From Streptosporangiaceae bacterium (GTDB lineage: Bacteria > Actinomycetota > Actinomycetes > Streptosporangiales > Streptosporangiaceae), in NCBI GenBank assembly GCA_025934635.1, contig JAICWX010000168.1:1-18634 (forward strand): 18,634 bases of DNA, given 5' to 3'. Below the pieces are notes generated by a model. The model saw nothing but the letters and a program-made list of their open reading frames with translations. It was not told the DNA's origin and made no database searches. The position numbers were made by a program, and so were the translations under genes. Positions 5,991 to 12,290 of the stretch are shown one piece after another (position 1 is the stretch's first letter; every line of letters begins with the position of its first letter).

Positions 5991-7028
5991 ATGCTGGACG
6001 TGACCAGGCTGCGCGTGCTGGTCGCCGTGGCCCGGTGCGGTTCGGTCACCGCCGCGGCGCGGGCCCTCAACTACGCCCAGCCGTCCGTCAGCCACCACCT
6101 GGCCCGGCTGGAGGCCGAGACCGGGACCAAGCTGATCCAGCGGGCGGGCCGCGGCATCCGGCTCACCGACGCCGGGCGGCTGCTGGCCGAGCGGGCGGCC
6201 GAGATCATCGGCCGGCTCGACGCCGCCGAGAACGAGCTGGCCGCCTACACCGGGCTGCGGGCCGGGCGGCTGCGGCTGGCCGCGTTCCCGTCGGCGCTCG
6301 GCACCATCGTCCCGGCCGCGGCGGCGCTGCTGCGCGAGCAGCAGCCCGGTGTCGACCTGCGGCTCACCGAGGCCGAGCCGCCCGAGGCGCTGCGCATGCT
6401 GCGCGCCGGGTACGTGGACGTGGCGCTGGTGTTCCGGTACTCGGAGGAGACACCCGGGTCGGCCGACGGGTTGGTGCCGGGCCTCGGGCCGGGTGAGGAC
6501 GAGGACAACGGCGTCGACCTGGCCGAAGGCCTGCGCGAGCGGCTGCTGCTGACCGAGCCGGTGCACCTGGTGACTTCGGCGCACGGCGCTGCTCACGGCG
6601 CTGCTCACGGCGAGGCTGAACCGCCGGCCGAGCTGGCCGGCTACGCGCGGCACCGCTGGATCGCCGGCTGCGACCGCTGCCGGGCCAACCTGCTCCGGCA
6701 GTGCGCGCAGGCCGGCTTCACCCCCAAGATCGCCTTCACCACCGACGACTACATCGCGGTGCAGGCGCTGGTGGCCGCCGACCTGGGGGTCTCGACCCTG
6801 CCCGCGCTCTGCCTGCGGGCCGCGCGGCATCCCGGGATCAGGACCGCGCCGCTGCCGGGCGCGCACCGGTACGTGCTGGCCGTGCGGTACGGCGACCCGC
6901 CCGACCCGCCCGCGGTGAACGTGCTCATGGAGGCGCTGCGCACCGTCGCGGTGCCGTCGCCGCGCTGCGCGGACAGCCAGCCGGAACGCCAGGCCGCGGA
7001 CCCGGCGCCGGCCAAGCCCTCAGCGTAA
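5991..7028 (+). CDS. LysR family transcriptional regulator
   Basis: A 345-aa DNA-binding regulator. The N-terminal winged HTH is classic (LRVLVAVARCGSVTAAARAL, then YAQPSVSHHLARLEAETG and RAGRGIRLTDAGRLL, residues about 7-65). A linker helix follows, then the effector-binding domain from about residue 90. That domain is longer than usual. Between about 155 and 220 it holds an acidic patch (GEDEDNGVDLAEG) and a 12-bp tandem repeat encoding AHGA units. A cluster of cysteines (AGCDRCRANLLRQC) follows. I chose ATG 5991 because the HTH then starts at the family-typical position and a -10 box sits 6 nt before it. An in-frame ATG at 5949 would add 14 residues with no support. The effector and targets are unknown. 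The agmatinase/NUDIX pair just upstream is the nearest candidate. Confidence 0.9.
   Translation: MLDVTRLRVLVAVARCGSVTAAARALNYAQPSVSHHLARLEAETGTKLIQRAGRGIRLTDAGRLLAERAAEIIGRLDAAENELAAYTGLRAGRLRLAAFPSALGTIVPAAAALLREQQPGVDLRLTEAEPPEALRMLRAGYVDVALVFRYSEETPGSADGLVPGLGPGEDEDNGVDLAEGLRERLLLTEPVHLVTSAHGAAHGAAHGEAEPPAELAGYARHRWIAGCDRCRANLLRQCAQAGFTPKIAFTTDDYIAVQALVAADLGVSTLPALCLRAARHPGIRTAPLPGAHRYVLAVRYGDPPDPPAVNVLMEALRTVAVPSPRCADSQPERQAADPAPAKPSA
6582..6612 (+). repeat. 12-bp tandem repeat inside the LysR gene
   Basis: CACGGCGCTGCT occurs twice in tandem (6582-6593, 6594-6605), followed by a partial third copy. The repeat keeps the frame and encodes Ala-His-Gly-Ala units in the effector domain. Such repeats can change copy number by slippage. 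Confidence 0.7.
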
Positions 7029-7052
7029 GCCTCCGGTGCTGTTCAGGAGGCT
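7028..7052 (+). terminator. Hairpin just after the LysR gene
   Basis: Arms AGCCTCC (7028-7034) and GGAGGCT (7046-7052) enclose an 11-nt loop, starting at the last base of the LysR stop codon. There is no U-tract. An alternative stem GTTCAG/CTGAAC (7041-7056) could compete with it. It may be a weak terminator or 3'-end stabiliser. Confidence 0.45.
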
Positions 7053-7131
7053 GAACCGCAGGTCAGCCCATTCCCGACACGACGGAAACGCTTGCACTGA
7101 CCAGGCCGAACCGGAATCGTATGGCATGTCC

Positions 7132-7143
7132 CGCTAGCTAGCG
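7132..7143. promoter_or_regulatory. 12-bp perfect palindrome upstream of mscL
   Basis: CGCTAGCTAGCG lies about 100 bp before the mscL start, in a 216-bp non-coding gap. It is a candidate operator and no known binding protein is recognised. Confidence 0.4.
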
Positions 7144-7220
7144 CACCCGCGCACTGCGTAAGGGAGGTAGCGGTAGCGAGGTACGGGGACGGCGGACGGG
7201 CGCCGGTTCTCGCCAGGACG

Positions 7221-7232
7221 GATTCGCGAATC
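7221..7232. promoter_or_regulatory. 12-bp perfect palindrome abutting the mscL Shine-Dalgarno
   Basis: GATTCGCGAATC ends directly before GGAG (7233-7236), the ribosome-binding site of mscL. A bound protein or an RNA hairpin here could limit translation. Both options are inference. Confidence 0.4.
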
Positions 7233-7244
7233 GGAGATGGAAAT

Positions 7245-7664
7245 ATGAGGGGCTTCAAGAACTTCCTTATGCGCGGCGACGTGATCGTCGTCGCGGTCGG
7301 GCTCGTCGTAGCCCTCGCCTTCAGCGGTGTCATCACCGCGTTCACTAACACCATCATCGACCCGCTGGTGCAGAGCGTCAGCGGCGGCAAGGTCGGCCTG
7401 GGCTTCGAAATCCGCTCCGGCAACCCCAAGACGCTGGTGGACATCGGCGGGCTCATCTCGGCCGTCATCAACTTCGTCATCTTCATAGCCGTGGTCTACT
7501 TCGTCATCGTCGTGCCCTACAAGATGATCCAGGCGCGGCGCGGCCAGGTCGTGTTCGGCGACCCGGCCCCGGTCAAGACCTGCCCGGCCTGCCTGTCCAG
7601 CGACCTGCCGGCCGCCGCGTCCAAGTGCAAGTACTGCGGGACCGACCAGCCCGCGGTCGCGTAG
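7245..7664 (+). CDS. mscL: Large-conductance mechanosensitive channel MscL with C-terminal zinc ribbon
   Basis: A 139-aa inner-membrane channel that opens under membrane tension and releases solutes during osmotic downshock. It starts with the family N-terminal helix (MRGFKNFLMRGDVIVVAVGL). TM1 is at about 13-35, a short periplasmic loop includes FEIRSGNPKTLVDIGGL, and TM2 is at about 71-92, followed by a basic stretch (YKMIQARRG). The usual C-terminal helical bundle is replaced by CPAC at 113-116 and CKYC at 128-131, the pattern of a zinc ribbon. GGAG (7233-7236) lies 8 nt before the ATG. The gene appears to stand alone, with gaps of 216 bp upstream and 103 bp downstream. Confidence 0.93.
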   Translation: MRGFKNFLMRGDVIVVAVGLVVALAFSGVITAFTNTIIDPLVQSVSGGKVGLGFEIRSGNPKTLVDIGGLISAVINFVIFIAVVYFVIVVPYKMIQARRGQVVFGDPAPVKTCPACLSSDLPAAASKCKYCGTDQPAVA

Positions 7665-7703
7665 TCGAGCGGCGGCGCTGTCCCTCCCGGCGCCCCGTCG
7701 TCT

Positions 7704-7725
7704 CCTTCCGTGCCGCCGCGGAAGG
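7704..7725 (+). terminator. Hairpin after mscL
   Basis: Arms CCTTCCG (7704-7710) and CGGAAGG (7719-7725) enclose an 8-nt loop, 40 bp after the mscL stop. A competing stem GCCGCC/GGCGGC (7712-7729) overlaps it. No U-tract follows. It fits the U-less terminators seen in GC-rich actinobacteria. Confidence 0.4.
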
Positions 7726-7754
7726 CGGCGAGGCCCTTCCCCGCCATGATCGTC

Positions 7755-7760
7755 TAGGCT
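7755..7760 (+). promoter_or_regulatory. -10-like box TAGGCT for leaderless SDR transcript
   Basis: TAGGCT ends 7 nt before ATG 7768, and no Shine-Dalgarno sequence precedes the ATG. The identical hexamer stands 6 nt before the start of the MalY/PatB-like gene at 13428. Confidence 0.5.
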
Positions 7761-7767
7761 GCCGTGC

Positions 7768-8529
7768 ATGGCACAGGACAGGCCGGCCGCGCTGGTCACC
7801 GGGTCGGCCAGCGGAATCGGGCGGGCCGCGGCGCTGCGGCTGGCCCGGGCCGGCTACGACGTCGCGATCAACTACAGCCGGTCTGAGGACGCGGCCCGGC
7901 AGACCCTGGCCGAGCTCGAGCAGCTGGGCGGGCAGCACCTGGCCATGCGGGCCGACATCAGCGACGACGTAGCCGTGGCCGGGCTGGTCGCGGAGGCCGG
8001 CGAGACGTTCGGCCGGCTGGACGCGCTGGTGAACAACGCGGGCATGACCAGCGAGACCCCGCCGGATGACCTGGACGGCGTCGACCTGGCCGAATGGGAC
8101 CGGGTGTTCGCGGTCAACGTCCGCGGCCTGTTCCAGGTCACGCGGGCCTGCACGCCCCGGCTGCGGGCGGCCCGGGGCAGCGTGGTGAACGTGGCCTCGA
8201 TCGTGGGACTCCGCCCGGGTCCGCAGCCGCTGGCCTACGCGGCCAGCAAGGCCGCCGTGGTCAGCCTCACCCGCACGCTGTCCCGGGTACTGGCCCCCGA
8301 GGTCCGGGTCAACGCCGTGGCGCCGGGCTGGATCGCCGGCCAGTGGATGGAGCGGACGCTGGGCGGCAACTACGGCCGGCTGATGGAGCGCCGCGCCAGC
8401 TGGACCCCGATGAAGCGGAACGTCACCGAGGACGACGTCGCCGAGACCATCTTCTCACTGGTCAGCTCCAACCCCTTCGTCACCGGCGAGACCATCGTGA
8501 TCGACGGCGGTTACACGGCCACCACATGA
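7768..8529 (+). CDS. SDR family NAD(P)-dependent oxidoreductase
   Basis: A 253-aa classical short-chain dehydrogenase/reductase of normal length. The cofactor motif TGSASGIG is at 11-18, NNAG at 89-92 and a structural Asn at 117. The catalytic residues are S144, Y157 and K161 (YAASK). The C-terminal PFVTGETIVIDGGY is typical of FabG-like members that reduce 3-oxoacyl thioesters or oxidise secondary alcohols. The N-terminal YSRSEDAA region suggests NADPH preference, weakly. The stop codon overlaps the start of the PHP-domain gene (ATGA at 8526-8529), so the two are almost certainly one transcript with coupled translation. The true substrate is unknown. Confidence 0.92.
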   Translation: MAQDRPAALVTGSASGIGRAAALRLARAGYDVAINYSRSEDAARQTLAELEQLGGQHLAMRADISDDVAVAGLVAEAGETFGRLDALVNNAGMTSETPPDDLDGVDLAEWDRVFAVNVRGLFQVTRACTPRLRAARGSVVNVASIVGLRPGPQPLAYAASKAAVVSLTRTLSRVLAPEVRVNAVAPGWIAGQWMERTLGGNYGRLMERRASWTPMKRNVTEDDVAETIFSLVSSNPFVTGETIVIDGGYTATT

Positions 8530-9740
8530 CCGAGCACGCGGGACGGTGGACGCTGGAGGATCGTTTCGCGTCGGCCTGGCATTACCTGCCGGTCGAGGTG
8601 CCGCCCGGGACGGCCGGGCTGCGGGTGGAGCTGGAGTACGACCGGGCCGGCGGGGCGGTGCTCGACCTGGGCTGCCTCGGCCCGGACGGCTTCCGGGGGT
8701 GGTCGGGCGGGGCCCGCAGGTCGTTCGTCATCACGCCGGGCGCGGCGACGCCCGGGTATCTGCCCGGCGAGCTGGAGGCCGGGACGTGGCGGGTGATGAT
8801 CGGGGTGCACCGCGTCCCGCCGGACGGCACGGGGTTCCGCGTGCGCGCCGAGACGACCCCGCGGGCCGGGGCGCTGGCCCCGCCGCCGCCCGCGCCCGCT
8901 CCCCCCGTCCCGGCGGAACGGCCGCCGCGCCGGGAGCTGCCGGCCCGGCCGGGGCACCGGTGGCTGGCCGGTGACCTGCATACCCACACCGTGCACTCGG
9001 ACGGCCAGCTGACCGTGCCCGAGCTGGCCGTGCTGGCCGCCGGGCGCGGGCTCGATTTCCTCGCGGTCACCGACCACAACACGGTCAGCCACCACGCCGA
9101 GCTGGCGGCCGCGTCCCGCCGGTACGGGATCACCCTGCTGCCCGGCCAGGAGGTGACGACCGACGGCGGGCACGCCGGCGCGCTCGGCGACGTGGGCTGG
9201 ATCGACTTCCGGCGTTCCCCGGACGACTGGCTGGACGCCACCGAGGCGGCCTCAGGGCTGCTCTCGGTCAACCACCCGTACGGCGGCGACGTCAGCTGGA
9301 TCCGCCCGATGCGCCGCCGCCCGCCGCTGCTCGAGGTCTGGCACTGGAGCTGGCTCGACCCGCGCTGGACGCTGCCGCTGTCCTGGTGGCTGGCCTGGGA
9401 CCCGGCCGCGATCCCGGTGGGCGGCAGCGACTGGCACCGGCCGGGCGCCGACGCGCCGCCCGGCCGCCCGACCACCTGGGCCGAGTGCGCCGGCGACGGG
9501 CCGGGCGCCGTACTCGGCGCCCTGCGCGCGGGCCACGTCACCATTTCCGCCGAACGGGATGGCCCTCTCCTCTACCGCCACGACGACGAGCTCCTGGCCA
9601 TCGCCGCGGACGGCCTGACGCTGGCCGGCCCGCAGGGTCCCTGCGCGCGGATCCGCGGTGACCGGGCCAGCCTGGGTGCCCGTCCCGGTCCGCACCGCCT
9701 GCTCGACCCGGCCGGCGGGACGCTGGCGCTATGCGCTTAG
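8526..9740 (+). CDS. PHP-domain (CehA/McbA-type) metallohydrolase
   Basis: A 404-aa protein. Residues about 1-112 form a beta-rich domain (AWHYLPVEVPPGTAGLRVEL, then TWRVMIGVHRVP) that resembles a carbohydrate-binding or pre-peptidase-like sandwich. A proline-rich linker follows at 117-134. From about 145 a PHP phosphoesterase-like domain carries its metal ligands: H152/H154 in DLHTHTVHSDG, D183-H184 in VTDHNT, E209 in GQEVTT, H250 in NHP, and D302/H304 in GSDWH. Family members labelled CehA/McbA hydrolyse esters or carbamates (carbaryl hydrolase is the named case), but this activity cannot be assumed. There is no signal peptide, so it acts in the cytoplasm. ATG 8526 lies within the ATGA overlap with the SDR gene. 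An open frame extends upstream to 8094, but that part is a shadow of the SDR gene. The 3' end overlaps the convergent methyltransferase gene by 12 bp. Confidence 0.9.
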   Translation: MTEHAGRWTLEDRFASAWHYLPVEVPPGTAGLRVELEYDRAGGAVLDLGCLGPDGFRGWSGGARRSFVITPGAATPGYLPGELEAGTWRVMIGVHRVPPDGTGFRVRAETTPRAGALAPPPPAPAPPVPAERPPRRELPARPGHRWLAGDLHTHTVHSDGQLTVPELAVLAAGRGLDFLAVTDHNTVSHHAELAAASRRYGITLLPGQEVTTDGGHAGALGDVGWIDFRRSPDDWLDATEAASGLLSVNHPYGGDVSWIRPMRRRPPLLEVWHWSWLDPRWTLPLSWWLAWDPAAIPVGGSDWHRPGADAPPGRPTTWAECAGDGPGAVLGALRAGHVTISAERDGPLLYRHDDELLAIAADGLTLAGPQGPCARIRGDRASLGARPGPHRLLDPAGGTLALCA

Positions 9741-10541
9741 CCGCTGGCGGGTGATCTCGTAGAGGATCGCGGTGGCGGCGTTGGCGGCGTTGAGGGAGCT
9801 GGCGGCGCCGGTGATGGGGATCCGGACGGTGACGTCGCACCGGTCACGCCAGGCGGCGGTCAGGCCGGCGGTCTCGTTGCCGACCACGAGCAGGGTGGGC
9901 TGGGTGAAGTCGTAGTCGAAGACGTTGGTCGCGCCGTGCTCGTCGGCGGCGGCCAGGACGACGGGACAGCCGTGTGCCCGCTGCTCCTCGATCCAGGCCA
10001 TCACCTCACGGTGCGAGGGGGAGCGGACGACGGGCCGCGCGAACAGCGAGCCGGTGCTGGCCCGGACGGCGCGGGGATCGTAGACGTCGGCGGCGTGGCC
10101 GGTGACGATGATGCCGTCGGCGCCGAAGGCGTCGGCCGACCGGATGATGCTGCCGATGTTGCCGGGGCTGGCCGGGCGGTCGAGGACGACGCCGAGAAAG
10201 CTGGCGCCGGCCGCGATGCGGTGCAGGTCGTCGTTCGGCGTCTCGACTACGGCGATCAGCTCGGGCGGGCCTTCGTCTCTTTCGCCGAGCTCGGCCAGCA
10301 GGTCGGGGGCCATCGCGACGTGCAGCGCGGGCACGTCGCGGAGCAGGTCGCGAGCCCAGCCGGACAGGGAACGGTCGGCGTCGTAGAGCAGGGCGCGGAA
10401 CGGCCAGCCGAACCGGGCCGCCAGCGTGATCGGGCGGACACCCTGGACCAGGAACTCCCCCGCCCGCTGGCGTTTGGTGCGGTTGCCGAGCAGCGCTTCC
10501 CACTGCTGGAAGCGGGCGTTACGCGAGGAGATCCGCACCAT
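9729..10541 (-). CDS. SpoU/TrmH family RNA 2'-O-methyltransferase
   Basis: A 270-aa SPOUT enzyme that transfers a methyl group from S-adenosylmethionine to a ribose of rRNA or tRNA. The N-terminal substrate-binding domain includes RAGEFLVQGVRPITLA (26-41). The trefoil-knot motifs are motif 1, VVLDRPASPGNIGSIIRSAD (118-137); motif 2, LLVVGNETAGL (217-227); and motif 3, IPITGAASSLNAANAATAIL (241-260). Motif 3 has ITGAASSLNAAN where many relatives have M.G...SLNVS. Start ATG 10541 gives the usual length, with a poor GGAAG 11 nt upstream. The frame is open back to 10637, but the extra residues are low-complexity. The exact target nucleotide is unknown. Its last 12 bp overlap the PHP gene. Confidence 0.92.
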   Translation of the reverse strand: MVRISSRNARFQQWEALLGNRTKRQRAGEFLVQGVRPITLAARFGWPFRALLYDADRSLSGWARDLLRDVPALHVAMAPDLLAELGERDEGPPELIAVVETPNDDLHRIAAGASFLGVVLDRPASPGNIGSIIRSADAFGADGIIVTGHAADVYDPRAVRASTGSLFARPVVRSPSHREVMAWIEEQRAHGCPVVLAAADEHGATNVFDYDFTQPTLLVVGNETAGLTAAWRDRCDVTVRIPITGAASSLNAANAATAILYEITRQRLSA

Positions 10542-10648
10542 GGCGATGAGTCTTCCAGCTCCGGGGCGCTGGTGCTGCTGCCCGGCGGCGCGTCGACCAT
10601 CGAGCTGTCGTTCGGCGCCGTCCTGCCCGGGCTTCATGATCCCGCTGG

Positions 10649-11413
10649 TCAGGGACTTTCTCGGTTCGTCAGGTCAGGGCTAGCCAGCAGGTCGAGGCGG
10701 GCGCGCAGCAGCGCGCGGTGCGCCACCACGTCGTCGACCTGGTCGGACTGCTCCGGGCACTCGCCGGCCGTGATCGCCTGCGACAGCCGCAGCCGGGCGG
10801 CGGCGGTGCCGATCACCTCGAACACCACCAGCGGGTTGCGGCCCGCCTCCTGCTCGGTGTCGGCGCGCAGGCTGGTCCCCTTGGTGACCCAGGTGTCCCT
10901 GATCTTGCCGCCGCGGGCGTGGTCGATCAGCACGCTGACGGCGTGCTGCCGGTCGCCGTAGGCGAAGGTCATGGTCAGCGACTCCTGGCCGCCGCCGATG
11001 TCGGCGTAGTGCCAGCAGTCGCGGACCTGCGGCGAGCCGATCGGGCCGGCCCACGGCGGATCGGCCACGCCGTGGGCGCTGAGCCGGGTGGCCGCCTGCC
11101 CGGCCGCGGTGCGCAGGGCGGGCGAGCCGACCGCGGCCAGGATGCGCAGCAGGGCGAGGGCCTCGGGGGTGGCCGCCGTCTCGGCCGCCGGCACCAGCGA
11201 TTTGGTGAGGGTATCCATCAGCGAGGACAGGCCCGCGGCGGACGAGGCCAGGGCGCCGATCAGGTCCGAGCCCCAGAGCTCGGCGTCCACCGGATCGTCC
11301 AGCTGGCCCAGGACATCCCGGACCTCGTCGAGGACCCCGCCGAAGGTCTCCTCGACGGCGACCGGCGCGAACAGGCTGGCGAAGTCTGGCTCGGCGGGAT
11401 CCGCGGCATCCAT
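10649..11413 (-). CDS. Hypothetical protein, 254 aa
   Basis: I do not recognise this family. The N-terminal half is acidic and largely helical (MDAADPAEPDFASLFAPVAV, then EETFGGVLDEVRDVLGQLDD), with alanine-rich helices at about 50-115. The central part looks like an alpha/beta fold with WHYADIGGGQESLTMTFAYG (about 134-153), SVLIDHARGGKIRDTWVTKG (160-179) and PLVVFEVIGTAAARLRLSQA (194-213). There is no signal peptide and no membrane segment. Coding bias and the clean fit between a terminator on its 5' side and a 107-bp gap before the methyltransferase gene support a real gene. ATG 11413 has a TATCCT -10-like box 7 nt upstream and no Shine-Dalgarno sequence, so it is probably leaderless. The frame is open upstream to 12013, but that part is a shadow of the secreted-protein gene. 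Confidence 0.8.
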   Translation of the reverse strand: MDAADPAEPDFASLFAPVAVEETFGGVLDEVRDVLGQLDDPVDAELWGSDLIGALASSAAGLSSLMDTLTKSLVPAAETAATPEALALLRILAAVGSPALRTAAGQAATRLSAHGVADPPWAGPIGSPQVRDCWHYADIGGGQESLTMTFAYGDRQHAVSVLIDHARGGKIRDTWVTKGTSLRADTEQEAGRNPLVVFEVIGTAAARLRLSQAITAGECPEQSDQVDDVVAHRALLRARLDLLASPDLTNRESP

Positions 11414-11420
11414 GCCGAGC

Positions 11421-11426
11421 AGGATA
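11421..11426 (-). promoter_or_regulatory. -10-like box TATCCT for leaderless 254-aa gene
   Basis: Read on the minus strand, TATCCT ends 7 nt before ATG 11413. The terminator hairpin 11429-11460 lies directly upstream, so any -35 element would fall within the hairpin loop. Confidence 0.5.
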
Positions 11427-11428
11427 AG

Positions 11429-11460
11429 CGAAGGACCCCGCCGGGAGACGGGGTCCTTCG
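11429..11460 (-). terminator. Strong terminator hairpin after the secreted-protein gene
   Basis: Perfect 12-bp arms (CGAAGGACCCCG at 11429-11440, CGGGGTCCTTCG at 11449-11460) enclose an 8-nt loop, 17 bp past the stop codon at 11478. No U-tract follows. Stem strength and position fit an actinobacterial terminator. Confidence 0.75.
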
Positions 11461-11477
11461 CGGCTTTCCAGGACTGA

Positions 11478-12152
11478 CTACGGGAGGGATCCGGTGGCCG
11501 GGCCGCCGTGCTGGCCGGCGCCCGAGAGGGCGCCGGTGACGCCGCTGACCGCGCCGCTGACCGGGTTGCTGCCCTCGCCGCCGGGGACGAGGTTGCCGAC
11601 GGCCCCGCTGACGCTGCCGTTGCTGCCGGTGAGCGAGCCGGACACGTTGCCCAGGCTGGGGACCACGCTGGCGGCGTTGCCGAGGTTGGGGATGACGCCG
11701 GAGAGCGAGTTGAGGCCGGGCATGGCGCTCGAGGCATCGGAGGTGCTGGGAGCGGAGGCCGCGCCGGTGATCTGGGCCGGGCCGTTGGCCTGGCCGCTGG
11801 CCTGCGACTCGTCGCCCGGCGACTGGCTGCCCAGGGACTGGTTACCCTGGGCCTGGTTACCCTGGGGGTCGGCCTGCTGCGGGCCGGTGGTGAACGTCCG
11901 GGAGTTGCCGTTGACCTGAGTCGAGCTGCAGGATTCGCCGATGGCGCCGGCCGCCGCGGTGAGCCCGACGGACACGGGCAGGTTCGGCAGGGCGCAGAAG
12001 ATCCCGCCGGCACCCGCTCCGTTGAGGCCCTGCGTGACCCCGGCCAGCGGGATCGGGGTGCTGTGCGGTGCGGCGAACGCGGGCGCGGCCACGCCCACCG
12101 TCAAGATGGCCGCCGACGCGGCACCGCCGAGCAAAATGCGCCAGTTGAACAC
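11478..12152 (-). CDS. Small secreted low-complexity protein
   Basis: A 224-aa protein with a clear Sec signal peptide: MFNWR, then a hydrophobic core (ILLGGAASAAILTVGVAA), then PAFA before APHST. The predicted cleavage is after AFA at about residue 27. The mature protein has two cysteines about 26 residues apart, in IFCALPNLP and GESCSSTQVN, which could form one disulfide. A Gln/Ser/Gly/Asn-rich segment follows, then a C-terminal half of imperfect Gly/Ser/Val repeats (PNLGNAASVVPSLGNVSGSL, then GSVSGAVGNLVPGGEGSNPV). I do not recognise a named family. It is not a chaplin by motif. GTG 12152 is preferred because GGAG (12159-12162) lies 6 nt upstream. An ATG at 12164 would add four residues but has no Shine-Dalgarno sequence. 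A cell-surface or extracellular role is inferred. Confidence 0.8.
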   Translation of the reverse strand: MFNWRILLGGAASAAILTVGVAAPAFAAPHSTPIPLAGVTQGLNGAGAGGIFCALPNLPVSVGLTAAAGAIGESCSSTQVNGNSRTFTTGPQQADPQGNQAQGNQSLGSQSPGDESQASGQANGPAQITGAASAPSTSDASSAMPGLNSLSGVIPNLGNAASVVPSLGNVSGSLTGSNGSVSGAVGNLVPGGEGSNPVSGAVSGVTGALSGAGQHGGPATGSLP

Positions 12153-12158
12153 GGGACA

Positions 12159-12162
12159 CTCC
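12159..12162 (-). promoter_or_regulatory. Shine-Dalgarno deciding the secreted-protein start
   Basis: GGAG on the minus strand is separated by TGTCCC from GTG 12152. It overlaps the alternative ATG at 12164, which itself has no ribosome-binding site. Confidence 0.5.
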
Positions 12163-12219
12163 ATTTCGGTAAAAGGCAGTGAACGGCCGCGTCATCGCGG
12201 AACCTGAGCGTGAAACGCG

Positions 12220-12234
12220 GGCCGGAATCCGGCC
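12220..12234. promoter_or_regulatory. 15-bp palindrome in the leader of the secreted-protein gene
   Basis: GGCCGGA-A-TCCGGCC has perfect 7-bp arms and lies about 70 bp upstream of the start. It could be an operator or an RNA hairpin, and nothing in the sequence decides between these. Confidence 0.35.
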
Positions 12235-12266
12235 GACCGGTGACGAGCCGAGTCCCGACGATAACA

Positions 12267-12290
12267 CACTCTGAGTGATCAGTAAGTTAC
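12267..12290. promoter_or_regulatory. Cluster of short palindromes between the PfkB-like and secreted-protein genes
   Basis: CACTCTGAGTG (12267-12277), TGATCA (12276-12281) and GTAAGTTAC (12282-12290) follow one another, in AT-richer sequence than the surroundings. The last one overlaps the 3' end of the PfkB-like gene (stop TAA at 12287-12289, minus). Position fits the promoter/operator zone of the secreted-protein gene or the end of the PfkB-like transcript. Confidence 0.35.

Noticed and set aside
4317..6866. Long minus-strand open frame (849 codons) opposite agmatinase, NUDIX and LysR
   Set aside because: It has no recognisable domain and a composition of antisense type. Three well-supported genes occupy the other strand.
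7029..7244. Possible riboswitch (for example a c-di-AMP type) upstream of mscL
   Set aside because: GGTAGC repeats and palindromes are present, but I could not match the conserved core of any riboswitch class. A covariance-model search would be needed to support it.
8094..8525. Upstream extension of the PHP-gene frame
   Set aside because: It lies wholly inside the SDR coding sequence in another frame. ATG 8526 in the ATGA overlap is the natural start.
11414..12013. Upstream extension of the 254-aa protein frame
   Set aside because: It is Pro/Ala/Ser/Arg-rich shadow of the secreted-protein gene and crosses a strong terminator hairpin.
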